A stretch of DNA of 64,000 nucleotides from assembly GCF_910596095.1 (NCBI RefSeq), contig NC_056539.1:5450001-5514000 (forward strand), in the 5' to 3' direction. Source of the stretch: Thunnus maccoyii. Lineage: Eukaryota; Chordata; Actinopteri; Scombriformes; Scombridae. The notes under the pieces were generated by a model. The model was not told where the DNA came from, did no database searches, and was given only the letters and a program-made list of their open reading frames with translations. Shown here one piece after another: positions 1 through 37,300 of the stretch (the stretch's first letter is position 1; each line of letters opens with the position of its first letter). Both the position numbers and the translations under genes were made by a program.

Positions 1-346
1 TCCATTGTCAGATATATGTAGTATCTACTATATACTGATGTTTCTAATTATTTACTTCATACTGAATAATAATTTTATTTTCATAGTTTGAACTAGTTTA
101 AACTTAACTACATCTGTTCCACAAAATCATGTGCTAATCCATATATTTTCCTCATACTTTTTTTATTATCAATAAACTAGTTAATGTGCTTCAGTGTTAA
201 AAATGTTGCACATGTTTATGTAACTCCATTGGAAGGGGATATATCTATATTCTACTTTCTTGGCTGCATACTCTTAGCATTTGCAGCCACTGCATGTTAT
301 ACTGATAATCTTACGTTAACGAACAGAATCACATTTTCTATTGCAG

Positions 347-1947
347 GTGCATGTTAAAAACCAGCAACCATTCAGGTGTAGAAGGTTATATCATAAAGAA
401 CATCAGGAATCAAGTAGAATTTTCCCTGAAGGTGAGTGCGGGCGTATGTAAGTCAAATGCATGAATTTGCATGAATTTTTACCTTTGTATTTTTCTTCAG
501 TCTTAACAGCTAAGAGGATGTTTGATCTGTTATTGAATTTGAGGGTGTTTAACCTGTGATAACACTCCTCTAGCCGGGCAATGCCAATGAATGGTTCCTG
601 GGAGTGGAGTTTCTCTCGTTGCTGGGACTGGTGTTATGTTTGCCACAGGGTGCTGAGACAGATCTGCTTCACAACATGGACAGGTAATTAAATAAACAAA
701 GGTTTAACTTACAGACAGGCCTGCTCATGTCCTACTTTTAAGTCTACACTAGGCATATCTATTAACTACACATAACATATTTTGCTGTTTTCCAAAGCAG
801 GCCAAAAATCTTTGCTAGACTGAAGGCAGTGCAGTCAGGGGGAGTCAGTGTCCCTTTACTGACAGTCTGACTATCTGAGACACAAAGTCTGGACAGTCAC
901 CAAAGTCAGAAGTTTTTCGAATCCTACACATAGCTGCTTTTATTTGGTCAGATCACAAACCACATTTATACAAGAGATGCAAGTTATAGACATGTATCTC
1001 CAGTATGTTGTGGTCTTTGTAAGATATATGGAAAACTATATCTACAACTATAATGAAGGCAGCATTTCATGAAATATGGAGCTAAATTAATGTAGATTTA
1101 GATGTAAAACTACATAATCAGATCTAATTAAGTTACAGATGTCTGTGGCTACTTGTATTTTTTGAAAACCTATCTCAACCATGTGAAATGTGGCTTTCCT
1201 GCAGAGAAACAAAGATCTGTAAATGTGAGAACTGGAAACCATTATGCAATGCCCTGTCTCTGTTTATCCAGGACAATGGAGTGTCTGAATCTTCTGCGCT
1301 ACCTCCTTATCAGAGACAAAGAACTGAGGAGCAATGTAAGTCGAGTCTAATTCAACACTTTCACTGCTCTTCTGACAGCTAGCTCGGTTAATGCAGAAAG
1401 CTGATGATTTACGCCTCCTACCTTCAGGCAGATGTGTGGGAAGAGCTGTGCAGGATCAAAGACAAATATCTCAAAATGCTGCGTGTGTGTATCAGCATAT
1501 CAAGAGCATATTATTCAGCTGAACTGAAGGCGCTGATAGAGGATCAAAAGCTAAAAGCAAAAGGTAGGAATTGGCTGCTAATCTGTGTAACAAAATGACT
1601 TTCATATAACCTTGCACATGGCAGTACAATGTTAACATTCTGTTTTCATACTGTTTCCTGTTACTATTGTCCTGCTCTAGAGGCCAGAGCTCCTGCTAGA
1701 TCCACAAAATTATTCAAGAGCATAACGGTGAAACGTGAGAAAGTGTCTAATATGTCCCCAGATGTCCAGAATCAGGTACAGAAACTTTCTTTCCAGTCAC
1801 TTGTCACAGTTGTTTTGATTTTGACCTCAGTAAGACTATTCAGCTAATTACATGTGTCATATGTCTCAGGTGTTGCAGAGTGCTTTGGTGACATTCGACC
1901 TGATGGAGAGTCTTATTGTCCGCATTGAAGAGATCACAGAAGAATAG
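347..1947 (+). CDS. glmn: Glomulin (FKBP-associated protein), C-terminal part
   Basis: Six exons join in frame: 347-431, 574-683, 1272-1335, 1428-1563, 1681-1775 and 1870-1947 (TAG). All have AG acceptors and GT donors. They encode about 188 C-terminal residues; the family is near 590 residues, so the 5' half lies upstream of the window. Recognisable stretches are HSGVEGYIIKNIRNQ, LCLPQGAETDLL and, near the end, NMSPDVQNQVLQSALVTFDL, which match vertebrate glomulin. Glomulin is a helical-repeat protein that binds the RBX1 RING of cullin ligases and blocks E2 recruitment, and it is needed for vascular smooth muscle development. The last exon ends shortly after the helix followed by IEEITEE. 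A polyadenylation signal follows 75 bases after the stop. The gene is tail-to-tail with spo16, as in human. Identification is strong; only the partial extent limits it. Confidence 0.93.
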
Positions 1948-2001
1948 TTTACGGCAGAATTTTCACTTCAAACCATTGAGTTATGATCTAAACATATTTG
2001 T

Positions 2002-2007
2002 TTTATT
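2002..2007 (-). terminator. spo16: Candidate spo16 polyadenylation signal
   Basis: TTTATT on the plus strand reads AATAAA on the minus strand, about 200 bases past the spo16 stop. It sits inside the glmn 3' UTR, 15 bases from the glmn signal, so the two convergent transcripts would overlap at their 3' ends. Position is seen; use of the site is inferred. Confidence 0.45.
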
Positions 2008-2021
2008 TGTCCTGTTTGAAC

Positions 2022-2027
2022 AATAAA
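2022..2027 (+). terminator. glmn: glmn polyadenylation signal AATAAA
   Basis: A canonical AATAAA lies 75 bases after the glmn stop codon, in AT-rich sequence. It is the first such hexamer on the plus strand after the stop, so it is the likely cleavage signal, giving a very short 3' UTR. Confidence 0.7.
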
Positions 2028-2203
2028 AACATTAAAATCATTAACAAATGTGTGAATTATTCTCTGCCAAAACTCTTTGAGGATGTACATCAACTGTTCC
2101 ATTCAATAATGTCAAAACTGAACAAACTCTGCTAATATTGTATGTTCAAACACATCTTTTACCTGTGATTTTGTATATTCAGTGGTTGAACACCTGCTGA
2201 GGT

Positions 2204-3831
2204 TTACAGTATGTCTCTTAGCATCTCCCACACAGAACTGCTTTCAATGATGTGAGCCCGAGCCAGAGACATCCGGTCTCGGATACTGTCTACATGGGGC
2301 TTACTGGTGGCCTGCAGACACATTAGCCTTTGCTTACTTCAAAAGTATCACAAGAGTACACAAGTATAGTTTTATTTATCATACAGAATTACCATTTGTG
2401 TGCTGCTGTTATCTTTACCTTGGCAACTGTCAACATACCGTTGACAATCTCAGTATTGTTTCGCACAGGCAAGATCCTGAGATTGCTACCGAAGAATCTG
2501 AAAGAGGAAAAGACTTTCTCAGTAATTATACATGTATGACTGAATGAATCACATACCAAGAATCAGTAGGGCAAGTTTTAAGATACTAATAAAAAACATT
2601 AATATTAATTAACTGACCTGAACAACCACGAATGGAATGCAGTTTTATGTGTTGTGATGTTTAGTTACATGTATTATATGTCTTCTTATATATGTTATGT
2701 TTTTGTTTGTGGACCCCAGGAAGAGTAGCTGCTACCTCAGTGGCAGCTAATGATGATACAAATAAAGAATAAAAATAAGAATCACAATGCATATGTATCC
2801 TTGTTACAATAGAGCAAAACAAGGAGGTAAAACTTTCCCAGATTATAACTTGAGAAAGTGACTGAAGTCATAAAAACCACAAATTTATTTACCTGTGCTG
2901 AATCAGTGACAAAGTTTCCAATTCCTTTTTCCCATTGAAGGGGGCATATAGAAGTAGAAAGCTGTTCCTGTGAACTTCCACAAACTTCTTTATCCGCTCA
3001 ATGAGTCCTGACTCCTCAAAAGGCTCTGGGAGATCTTGAGGGTCAACCAACAGAAATGCAGTACCTAGGCAAGTAAGTTATAAATGGCATAATTTAATAA
3101 TTGTAAATATCAATCTTATGTTCAACTAAAACAAAAAATGGCATTACTTGTTCACTGTGAGGCTTATTTTGGACAGAACATCTATAACACATAGGTTTAA
3201 TATTTGTAGTATATGTATTGACTGTATATAAATATTGTATAATATATAGCTAATGTTTGCAAGTTTGATCTATTGATATACAGTTTAGGAGTAACGTTAT
3301 GTGTTTTCAATTTTAGCAGCTCCACAAAGTACTAATGTGGTATTCTGTATTTAAAACAGTAAGAAAAGTGCATTGGAAAACTGACTGCCCAGAGAGCTCT
3401 ATGGGGACAGTGTGAAGTGTTTAACTTACCTGACAGAGGAAAGATAAAAGCTCCGGACACCACACTATGTGAAAACCTGATGCGGTGCTGCTGCGCGCCC
3501 AGCATTCTGCTTGTACCATGGTTCTGGTAAAAACAAATAAACATAATTAAAACAACTTATCTTACAAATTCCGTTAAAGGCCAGATAAGCGTGAATGAGT
3601 AATGTTTGGCTGCAGTCATGTAATTTTATGGTTTGTTTTGGTGGTAGTAACGTACGTTAGCAATATAACGCTAGCTAGCAAAACTATTTTCTTCACGTTA
3701 TCAAATTAACCGTTATCTGAAACCAAACTGTCAAAATGTGTGACAGTTCAAAATTTAAGACCAACCTGGAGTGATGTGCTGACTACAACGGTTGTTTTCC
3801 ACTGAGGAGTCGTTTCTTCGTTTGTTGCCAT
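2204..3831 (-). CDS. spo16: SPO16 homolog (C1orf146), meiotic crossover protein
   Basis: Five minus-strand coding exons: 3831-3766 (ATG), 3523-3430, 3064-2893, 2497-2419 and 2311-2204 (TAA). They sum to 519 nt, 172 residues; the human protein is about 180. Conserved blocks are TAFLLVDPQDLPEPFEESGL in exon 3, FFGSNLRILPVRNNTEIV in exon 4, and KPHVDSIRDRM followed by AHIIESSSVWEML in exon 5; the human counterpart has similar NLRILPVHN and KPYIDSI segments. SPO16 has an XPF-like/helix-hairpin-helix fold, pairs with SHOC1 (ZIP2) on meiotic chromosome axes, and promotes synapsis and crossover formation. Exon 4 must be read through to the donor after VAK at 2419; an earlier GTATGT at 2438 would break the frame. 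The start codon lies 20 bases from a dispersed repeat. Synteny between glmn and btbd8 supports the call. Confidence 0.9.
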
Positions 3832-3851
3832 TTCCTTCGGGTCGCTAAGAG

Positions 3852-4040
3852 TTAAAGGACCAGTTTGTGAGATTTAGTGGCATCTAGCGGTGAAGTTGAA
3901 ACATGGCGGTGCAACATGGCGGCCTCCGTGGAAGAGGACCCGCTCCCTGTATAGATATAAAGGGCTCATTCTACGGTAACAAAAACAACCATTCTTATTT
4001 TCAGGTTATGTACACTGATTAAAACATTTTTTGGACACAG
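3852..4040 (+). repeat. Dispersed teleost repeat (MITE-like) abutting spo16
   Basis: The stretch begins TTAAAGGACCAGTTTGTGAG and goes on through 'catctagcggtga', 'aacatggcggtgcaacatgg' and 'ggacccgctccct'. I recognise these as a short repeat spread through many fish genomes. The usual right end is missing, so this is a truncated copy. The rest of the spacer up to 4457 is AT-rich with nothing I can name. Confidence 0.6.
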
Positions 4041-4457
4041 GTGTGGTTATTAGTCAAGCTAATTTACTGCAACTGTGTTTTTTGTAAGATGAAATATCCC
4101 TCCACGTGTCACTGCAAATCATTTTCACTACAGACATTTAAGTTCTGTTAGCAGCAGAAGTAATAACAAGATATGACATTAACATTAATAAAAACTCCAC
4201 TATATTTAAGTGTCCTAGTAAGCAAATGTTAATGTTAATTAATGTTATTAATTACAGCTGTTTCCTGATTTGACACATCAGTCTGTTATGTAAAAGGTCT
4301 TTTGTGTGTTGTATAAAAGAGCCTTAAAGAAAAATGACAAAAAAAGAGAATACAGTTTTGAACTTAATCAGTATTCTCTATATGTCTGTGTCTCCCAAAC
4401 AACAATCCCTCAATGACTGGACAGTGACAAGTGTTCTTTTCTTCAGAAACACAAACC

Positions 4458-4463
4458 TTTATT
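4458..4463 (-). terminator. btbd8: Candidate btbd8 polyadenylation signal
   Basis: TTTATT on the plus strand reads AATAAA on the minus strand, 385 bases past the btbd8 stop. It is a clear hexamer downstream of that stop, but use is not proven. Confidence 0.4.
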
Positions 4464-4847
4464 TTCAATATGACATTAAATGCAAGCCAGTAGGCCAGTA
4501 TTATTTTTCTTTAAGAAACTCCAGTCAACCATATTATCAGAAGACTGCCATGAGAAAGACTGTATTTTTTCATAATCTTATTCTTTTCTAGAACTTTGAA
4601 GCAACATCAATTAAACAGTCAAACATACAAAAATATCAGCATGCATAAGTCTGTTTGTGTCAAGAAACAGACCACTGAGGGTTAATGGGGAATGCAAATC
4701 AGTTGCTGCAAAGAGTTCTGCAGTGTCCAGATAAAGACAGAGAAATAATTTCTTATAAATAATAATAAATTAAGACAAAATTGATGTAAAGATGTTCAAA
4801 GTTCATAGAGAAGGTGTCAACTGTCCGGCAGGCTCTCCTCTGTGCAG

Positions 4848-30980
<26,133 letters not shown>

Positions 30981-30993
30981 GGTTTATTCTCTT

Positions 30994-32100
30994 CTCTAAA
31001 ACAAAGACAAAAAGCTCAGCCTGTAAAATTGTAAAGCAGCTCTAGAAGAACACTACCAGATAACTAGTGGCTGCTGTGTGAAAACAACTGAGTTAGTCAA
31101 GTATAGTCAAGTGAAACAGGGCCTATAAGAAATGGCAAAAGGCTTAAATTGTGGCAAATATGCCAGCTGACATTGCTTTACTATCAAATATGACAGAATA
31201 CAACAAGCCACATATGCTTTACTCTTTTTTAATTATAGGACGCGGATGCTAACCTCACCTAGATACCCTCAATGACTTAACATGATGTCGACTGCTGTCA
31301 AGAGTGCAATACCTTTCTTCACCACACAGACTGACTTACGTTTACCAGCCGTTTCAACCCAGAGGGGCGCTGTTTTACTCATTTTAGGAGAATCAATGAA
31401 AAATTTAAGAAACGTACAGCAACTGCTGTGCGACCAAGTCTATGATTTAACATATTATTATCCTTATTATTAAAAAGACTATACGAACTTCGGTAGTGGC
31501 GGAAGACTCCCTTAGCTTCCAGGAGAAAACACAACTGATAACATCACCAAAAACAACCAGCTTCTTTCCATTTGAAGAAGAAGTTTCATTTATTCATAAT
31601 TAACCCCCATCCAAAATAAAACACACTCACATACCTACGCAGACACATATATTTGGTCTCGCTTTGCCCGGCACTGTGTTTGCTGTGAGCTCAATATTAC
31701 AAACACTCTCATTTTCCTCTCTCGGCTAGCATGCTAGCGCTAGCTTTACACATGAGCCACCGCTACGAGTTACTTATGTTCTTGAACCTTAAACCCTGAA
31801 TGCCTGGTGACAAAAAACAGAGTTGAAGGAATAAACTGCAGTCTGTCAGTATGAGGTGCGGCGAAAAGCAGAAGTAGTAGCTTCGTAAACGGGCTGACAC
31901 ACTGACCGATGTTGTTGACATCACCGCTGCACGCTGGTCGCCACCCACTAAGACACGGTCTGCAAAAAGGAGAAGGAGCGGACAACTCGTCACAGCCGGA
32001 AAGCTGCTGCACACGCGCAGTGCAAGTAAGAAGTGAGTCGTGCCCTCAATGATGCCTTCATGTGCTCGAAACTGTAAAGAAAACAGTCAATACAAACGCA
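30994..32100 (-). promoter_or_regulatory. btbd8: btbd8 upstream region and 5' UTR
   Basis: An acceptor lies about 14 bases upstream of the btbd8 ATG (minus '...tttgttttag' ending at 30995), so at least one non-coding exon sits further up. The 31650-32060 stretch is richer in CpG than its surroundings and contains the palindromic cluster GCTAGCATGCTAGCGCTAGC at 31726-31745. I cannot fix the first exon or start site. Confidence 0.4.
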
Positions 32101-33725
32101 TTTGGTTTGGTCGGTGATAATGGGAAGGTTATATGACATAAGCGTCCTCTGGTGGTGCTCTCCCTACCTCAGAAAGGAATGACTCAGAATATCAACTAGG
32201 CTTCATTGAGATATCAGGGTAGCAATGCCATTTATATCTGAAACTATGTATATTATTTGTTTTGCAGTTAATCAGACTAAACTTGGTTCTTTTTTGTTTC
32301 TGTATTGTTTTAAATGTTCCCCCAAAAACCTTGTCTTCAGCTATTATGCTGGAAAAGATTTGCCATTGGTCATCCTGGATAATCTGTATCACAACGCTCA
32401 TTGTAAACTGGCTTCCTTACTCATCGATCCAGCTATGAGAGCAAGCACATAAGAGGTGGAGATTTTAATTTGTTTTTCAGCAGAAAACCCAGTCACTTAT
32501 ATAGACAGGGCCTAAAGGGAAAATCATCTAGAAAATAATTATTTTTGTGCAGCAGCAGCAGCAGCATAGATTGGACAAATGGCTGGACTGTTGGGATTTT
32601 AACACATGTAGGAATAAGAAAATTCACAGCGAAAAGTAGACTTATAGGCTTATGTTTTATAGTATATGCTATGTATTCAGTCTCTTTGATTTCCTTATGA
32701 ATGAAACAAAAACATTCTAAAAGTTAATTATAATAATTATGTGGAAATACACTCCCATCTGTACAATATTCATTTGAAATACTGACCTGGAAAATATCAT
32801 TTATAGACCCCCAACTGGTAATATTAATATTTCCTACTGTCTTTGAAGGCAGCAAAAGAACTTGCCGATAGCTGCCGTTGATGTCATTGTCTCCTCCTGC
32901 ATCATTAGTCCTATTGTATGATGTCAGTGCAAAAATTGATTGTAAATGTTTGAATCAGCATTACACAAAAGATGAAAAATCTTCTGGTTAGACATTGATA
33001 TACTGCAATGCAAATGCAATATTACTACCACTTTATAATACTAACAAGGCATACATTATGGGGTTAAGTTGTAACTAATGGGTTTTAAATAATTCATGAA
33101 TGCTTTATAGATTATAAATAATGACCTTTCAATAAGGACAACTCTTGGGTTTCCCAGTTGTAAAAAACTCCACTTGGCAGTTGTATATTTGTCTTGTATT
33201 CTCCTCTGGACTGCAATAAATCCAATACAATGTTTTTTTTAAAAAAAGCTCTAAATTGTAAATGGTTCGTATTGGTTTAAAACAGACATAATCATGCATT
33301 GTCTGAGTGTTCGCTTCTCTAACTAGCCCAGCAGTGAATGTGTGTGTGTGTGTGTTTATGTAAGACTGTGTATCTGACTGATGAATACACACCTCAATGG
33401 GTCTGTTGGCATATAATCACATGATGAAGGTTTAAATATGAACCTTCAAAAATATCTAAATGTTTGTTCTACAGACTAGACCCAAAATAACCAACTTCAA
33501 CTGCTGTGTCACTCAGCTCAGTGCTATTTTTAACATCACATCCTTTACTATTTCTATTTCTGGTGTTTTTCATAAAAGCTTGCAGGGATTGTTCTGAGAC
33601 AGTGCCAAACACACGGGGGCATGAGACACACCACAGAACTTCAATCACACCACCGCTGTTATTTTCTTAAAACCAGCCGGAAATTTTAAAGAGCTGTGTA
33701 GTCCAACAGATTGACACTTACTTAG
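32101..33725. other. Spacer between btbd8 and ephx4
   Basis: AT-rich, with a short (GT)n run at 33338-33354. No coding exon or named repeat that I can support. Confidence 0.5.
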
Positions 33726-33731
33726 TTTATT
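33726..33731 (-). terminator. ephx4: Candidate ephx4 polyadenylation signal
   Basis: TTTATT on plus (AATAAA on minus) about 670 bases past the ephx4 stop. Plausible, not proven. Confidence 0.35.
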
Positions 33732-34398
33732 TATAAAATCAAATGGTGTAGACCTGGCTCAGTGAATTTCAAAATGCAGTGTGTAGGAAGAGATACAAAA
33801 GAGCACAATAGTCAACCATCACTGACATTGCTATACAGGAAGATCAAGAAAACAACATTCTCTACATTTGAGCAATTATCTTTAAGGAAAATATACAAAA
33901 AAGAAAAAATCCTTTAGACAACACTACCTGATAAAGGGAGTGGGAGAGTTACGGCTCCCAAAGGACTGTGCCCAAAGTAGAGTGGAGCGACCCAGTGAAA
34001 CATACAAGTATAGCAGACGATGCCACATCCCAATCTCTCAGGACATCTTTACACTGCAACAACTCGAAAGTTAAAAGGCACCACACAATACAAGTCACAA
34101 GGAGATTCTGCCACACATTTGTAATGCTGTAACCGACAAACTTTAAGGCGGATGTCATGTGCAAAAAACATCTTGAATATGTGTCACGCGTACTGCTGAG
34201 TGTCCTCTCCAGTGAAGTGTGCTTTGATTCTTTCCTTTACTGCTGACGTCTTTAAAAAATATTTGAAATGTGTAAGATTTTAAAGAATGATTGCATTATC
34301 ACTATGTTGCTTGGTATCACAGGCATATTCCAGGCTTCCAGGAGTGGCAAGTGAGAGGGGAAGAGAGGGGCTTGGTTGGAGGAGGCCTCGGTGTGGGT

Positions 34399-37300
34399 TT
34401 AGTTCCTGTAGCTTTTGCGTCCCTCTCCCTCCTTGAGGAAGGTCCATATGAGGGTGTTCACGATATCAGGCTGGTCCTGCTGCAGCCAGTGGCTGGCCCC
34501 AGAAATGATGTTGAGACGGAAATGGTTTCTGATGTACAGGCGGCATGCCTCGGCCATTTCCTGCTCCAAGAACGCGTCGCGTTCGCCCCACAGCAACAGC
34601 ACCGGGGACCTGACGTGATTCTGGTTCAGGGGCAGGGAGCTAAGAACAGAAAGAGAAAAGAACTTTGTTGTTTGAGAGATTTTAAAGGGAAAGCTTTAAA
34701 ATTATTTACACTGTTATATTTCAGTGATTATGGAGTTTGTTGACACTGACTGTATTCCATCTGAATGAGTTGTATTAATATGATGTTAATAAGAGACAAC
34801 TTCATAGCATGAATCTGTCTCCAGGATAGTGTGAACAGCCTTATACTTTTGTTTGCATTACATTACTGCGCAATTTTTAAGCAAATTTCTAAAGTTTTGG
34901 CAAAATAAAACTTGAATCAGTGAGTGTTTCCACGAGCTAAGAGGATGTGACAAGATAACATAATTACCCTGGCACCAGTAACTGCCATACATCCTGACAT
35001 TTGCTGCCTCCCACCTAATATAGTATTTGTGTTTTCTCTTGTTTTTGGAATGAGCAAATGTGTCTCTGACAGCGTGAAAGGTGTTTTGGTCTTTCTTGTG
35101 AAGTCGGGACATGTAACTGTGAAGACGCAGAGGCAAACACCCTCAGATCAATGTGATAGTGTCAACTTTTCTACTTCAGCCAAGCGTGTAAACTGTTTTG
35201 AGATATTTCCACTTTTTCTCCCACATTTCTGGCATTTCCACTCAGTTTTTTTATGTACATAAAAATAGTAAGTCATCTACGTTCTTAGAGACTGGTTCCA
35301 ACGTTATCATCGAGTATATTGGAATCGTATCGTCAGAGTTTCCTCTTCATTAACTTTAAAGAATTTCTTTATGTCTCACCAGGTGCGTGCTGGGAAAGAC
35401 TCCAGCTCCCCACAACCCTGGACAGGATACGTGAATATACTGTGAATAAAATGGATGGATGGATGTTGTTATGAGTTTATGTATTTGTGTCCCTGCTGCT
35501 TAGATACAGTATGCACTCGTGAAGAGGCTAATTGGGCATGGGTCAGTGATATTTCTTTTATATAAGCATATAAAAGCTATTCTGAGATAACTCGTTTGCT
35601 TGAGAAGGGAGCAGATGGCGTGCTCAGCCATGCACGTAGAGTTCACATGTCAGAAATACATTCACTGAGATTTTTTGATCTGATTTGTGATGATTAGTCT
35701 TGGCCAGCTAGTCAGTTATACATAAAACAGTGAAGGTGTCTGTAAATATAAATATTTGACTGCGTTGTGGCCTTGAGAGAGGGAGAGGCTGTTTGGTTTT
35801 GCGCCCCTTGAGTGCTCCAACAGTAGAGGGCGCTACAAAACAAGACTGGTACAACATCCCTGTATCCAGGAATCGACCTGTACATATCAGCTACATCAGT
35901 TGTGGTTGCACTATGACTATGTTTATCCGTCTTTTGGTGAGTGAAATATTCCCCACCTGAAGACATTCCTGTAATAGTTGAGAGCTCCAGTCAGAGCTCC
36001 TGGCTGTGAGAGTGCATACAGATATGCCTCCAAGTCCTCTGCAGTGAGCCATCGGCCTTTCCTCCCGATCCCTGTGCTGCGGCTGGTGAACAAGGCTTTC
36101 AGAGCCTACAGAAAAGACGGCAGAAATCAGCGGGTGAGTTTGTGCGATTGGTGCAGTTTGATCAACATTTTCAGAAGGGCGTCCATGTCACTGTAATACG
36201 AGTCAGAAAAGGTACTTCGGTGGTGAAATCAGCTTTCATGACCTTCAGTCAAAGCTCTGGCACCGTGACTTACTGCTGGCTCAACAACAATACATGCTGT
36301 GCTTCTACTCCTGAAAAGTCCAACTCAGGCATATGGGAATATTATGAAGTTTTACATTTAAATAGCAAATGTCTAAAATACTGGAGAACACTAAATCAGT
36401 GTCCTTACAATGAGAATGGATTTAGATATAAAAAAGAAACATTTTATTTGCTTTCTTGCAGAGATGAGAGGATCAATACCACTCTCTACAAAGTGGAGTC
36501 AGTCTGCTTATCTAACTCTCACCAAGAAAGTAAATAAGCGTATTTCCAAAAATGTCAAGCTGCTACTTCAAATAAATTGAAAGAAAAAAAACACACACAC
36601 AAAAATCTAAATTCAACATTTTTAGACCCAAACTGTATTTGTAACCCTGAACTGTGAGCACTTTTGACATAATTATAAAACTGATAATGTTTCAGTATTG
36701 TAAGTGATGCTACTGAATTTGAATAGCAAAAAGAAAAAACAATAAAGAAAAAAATCAATATAGGCCTTAATGAGGTCAACATATGATTTGCTAATACTCT
36801 ACGTTTATACATTTTCCCCAGTATGATCATCTTGTTCACTACAAATAACCTATTTTACAGCAGACTATTTTTAGAGTTCACAATGATGCAAACACTAAAA
36901 ATAGACTGTTACAACATGCAACATATACCGATGCACATGCATATAAACACCCATGCATGCACACACAGAGAAACACACACACACACAACCTTGACCTTGA
37001 AACCGCTTAAGCCCACACACAATAGACCACCTTGAAATCATTGATGGAGAGCATGAGCTCCGGGAAGCGGGGCAGCTGGAAGAAAAAGAAATGACTGGAT
37101 TTCAGCAGCTGGCTCGGGTGACGCAGAGCGTAATCTGAAGGAGAGAAGAGGAGAGAGAAGTTCAGTTGTTCGATTGCAATTAAAGGGCAAGTTTGTACAC
37201 GCTGCAGGGTTGTGGACGTGATAACTCTCAATGACTTAGCCTCTCGGTCTGTATCCGTTAAACCAGCTGTTCAAGCTTCACATTAACCTCCTGTAATTAG

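Larger units (their letters stand above)
34640..35956 (-). other. ephx4 last intron
   Basis: 1.3 kb. It contains a LINE/SINE-type tail fragment (35379-35466) and a CTCF-like site (35817-35834). Nothing else recognised. Confidence 0.5.

Noticed and set aside
2438-2439. Earlier spo16 exon 4 donor (GTATGT)
   Set aside because: It leaves phase 1 and puts a stop in the last exon; the donor at 2418 keeps the frame and adds the conserved VAK.
31282-31473. 63-codon plus-strand frame upstream of btbd8
   Set aside because: No homology and no exon context; lies in btbd8 5' UTR/intron sequence.
36142-36537. 131-codon plus-strand frame in an ephx4 intron
   Set aside because: No recognisable domain, no splice or promoter signal; a frame of this length is expected by chance in 64 kb.
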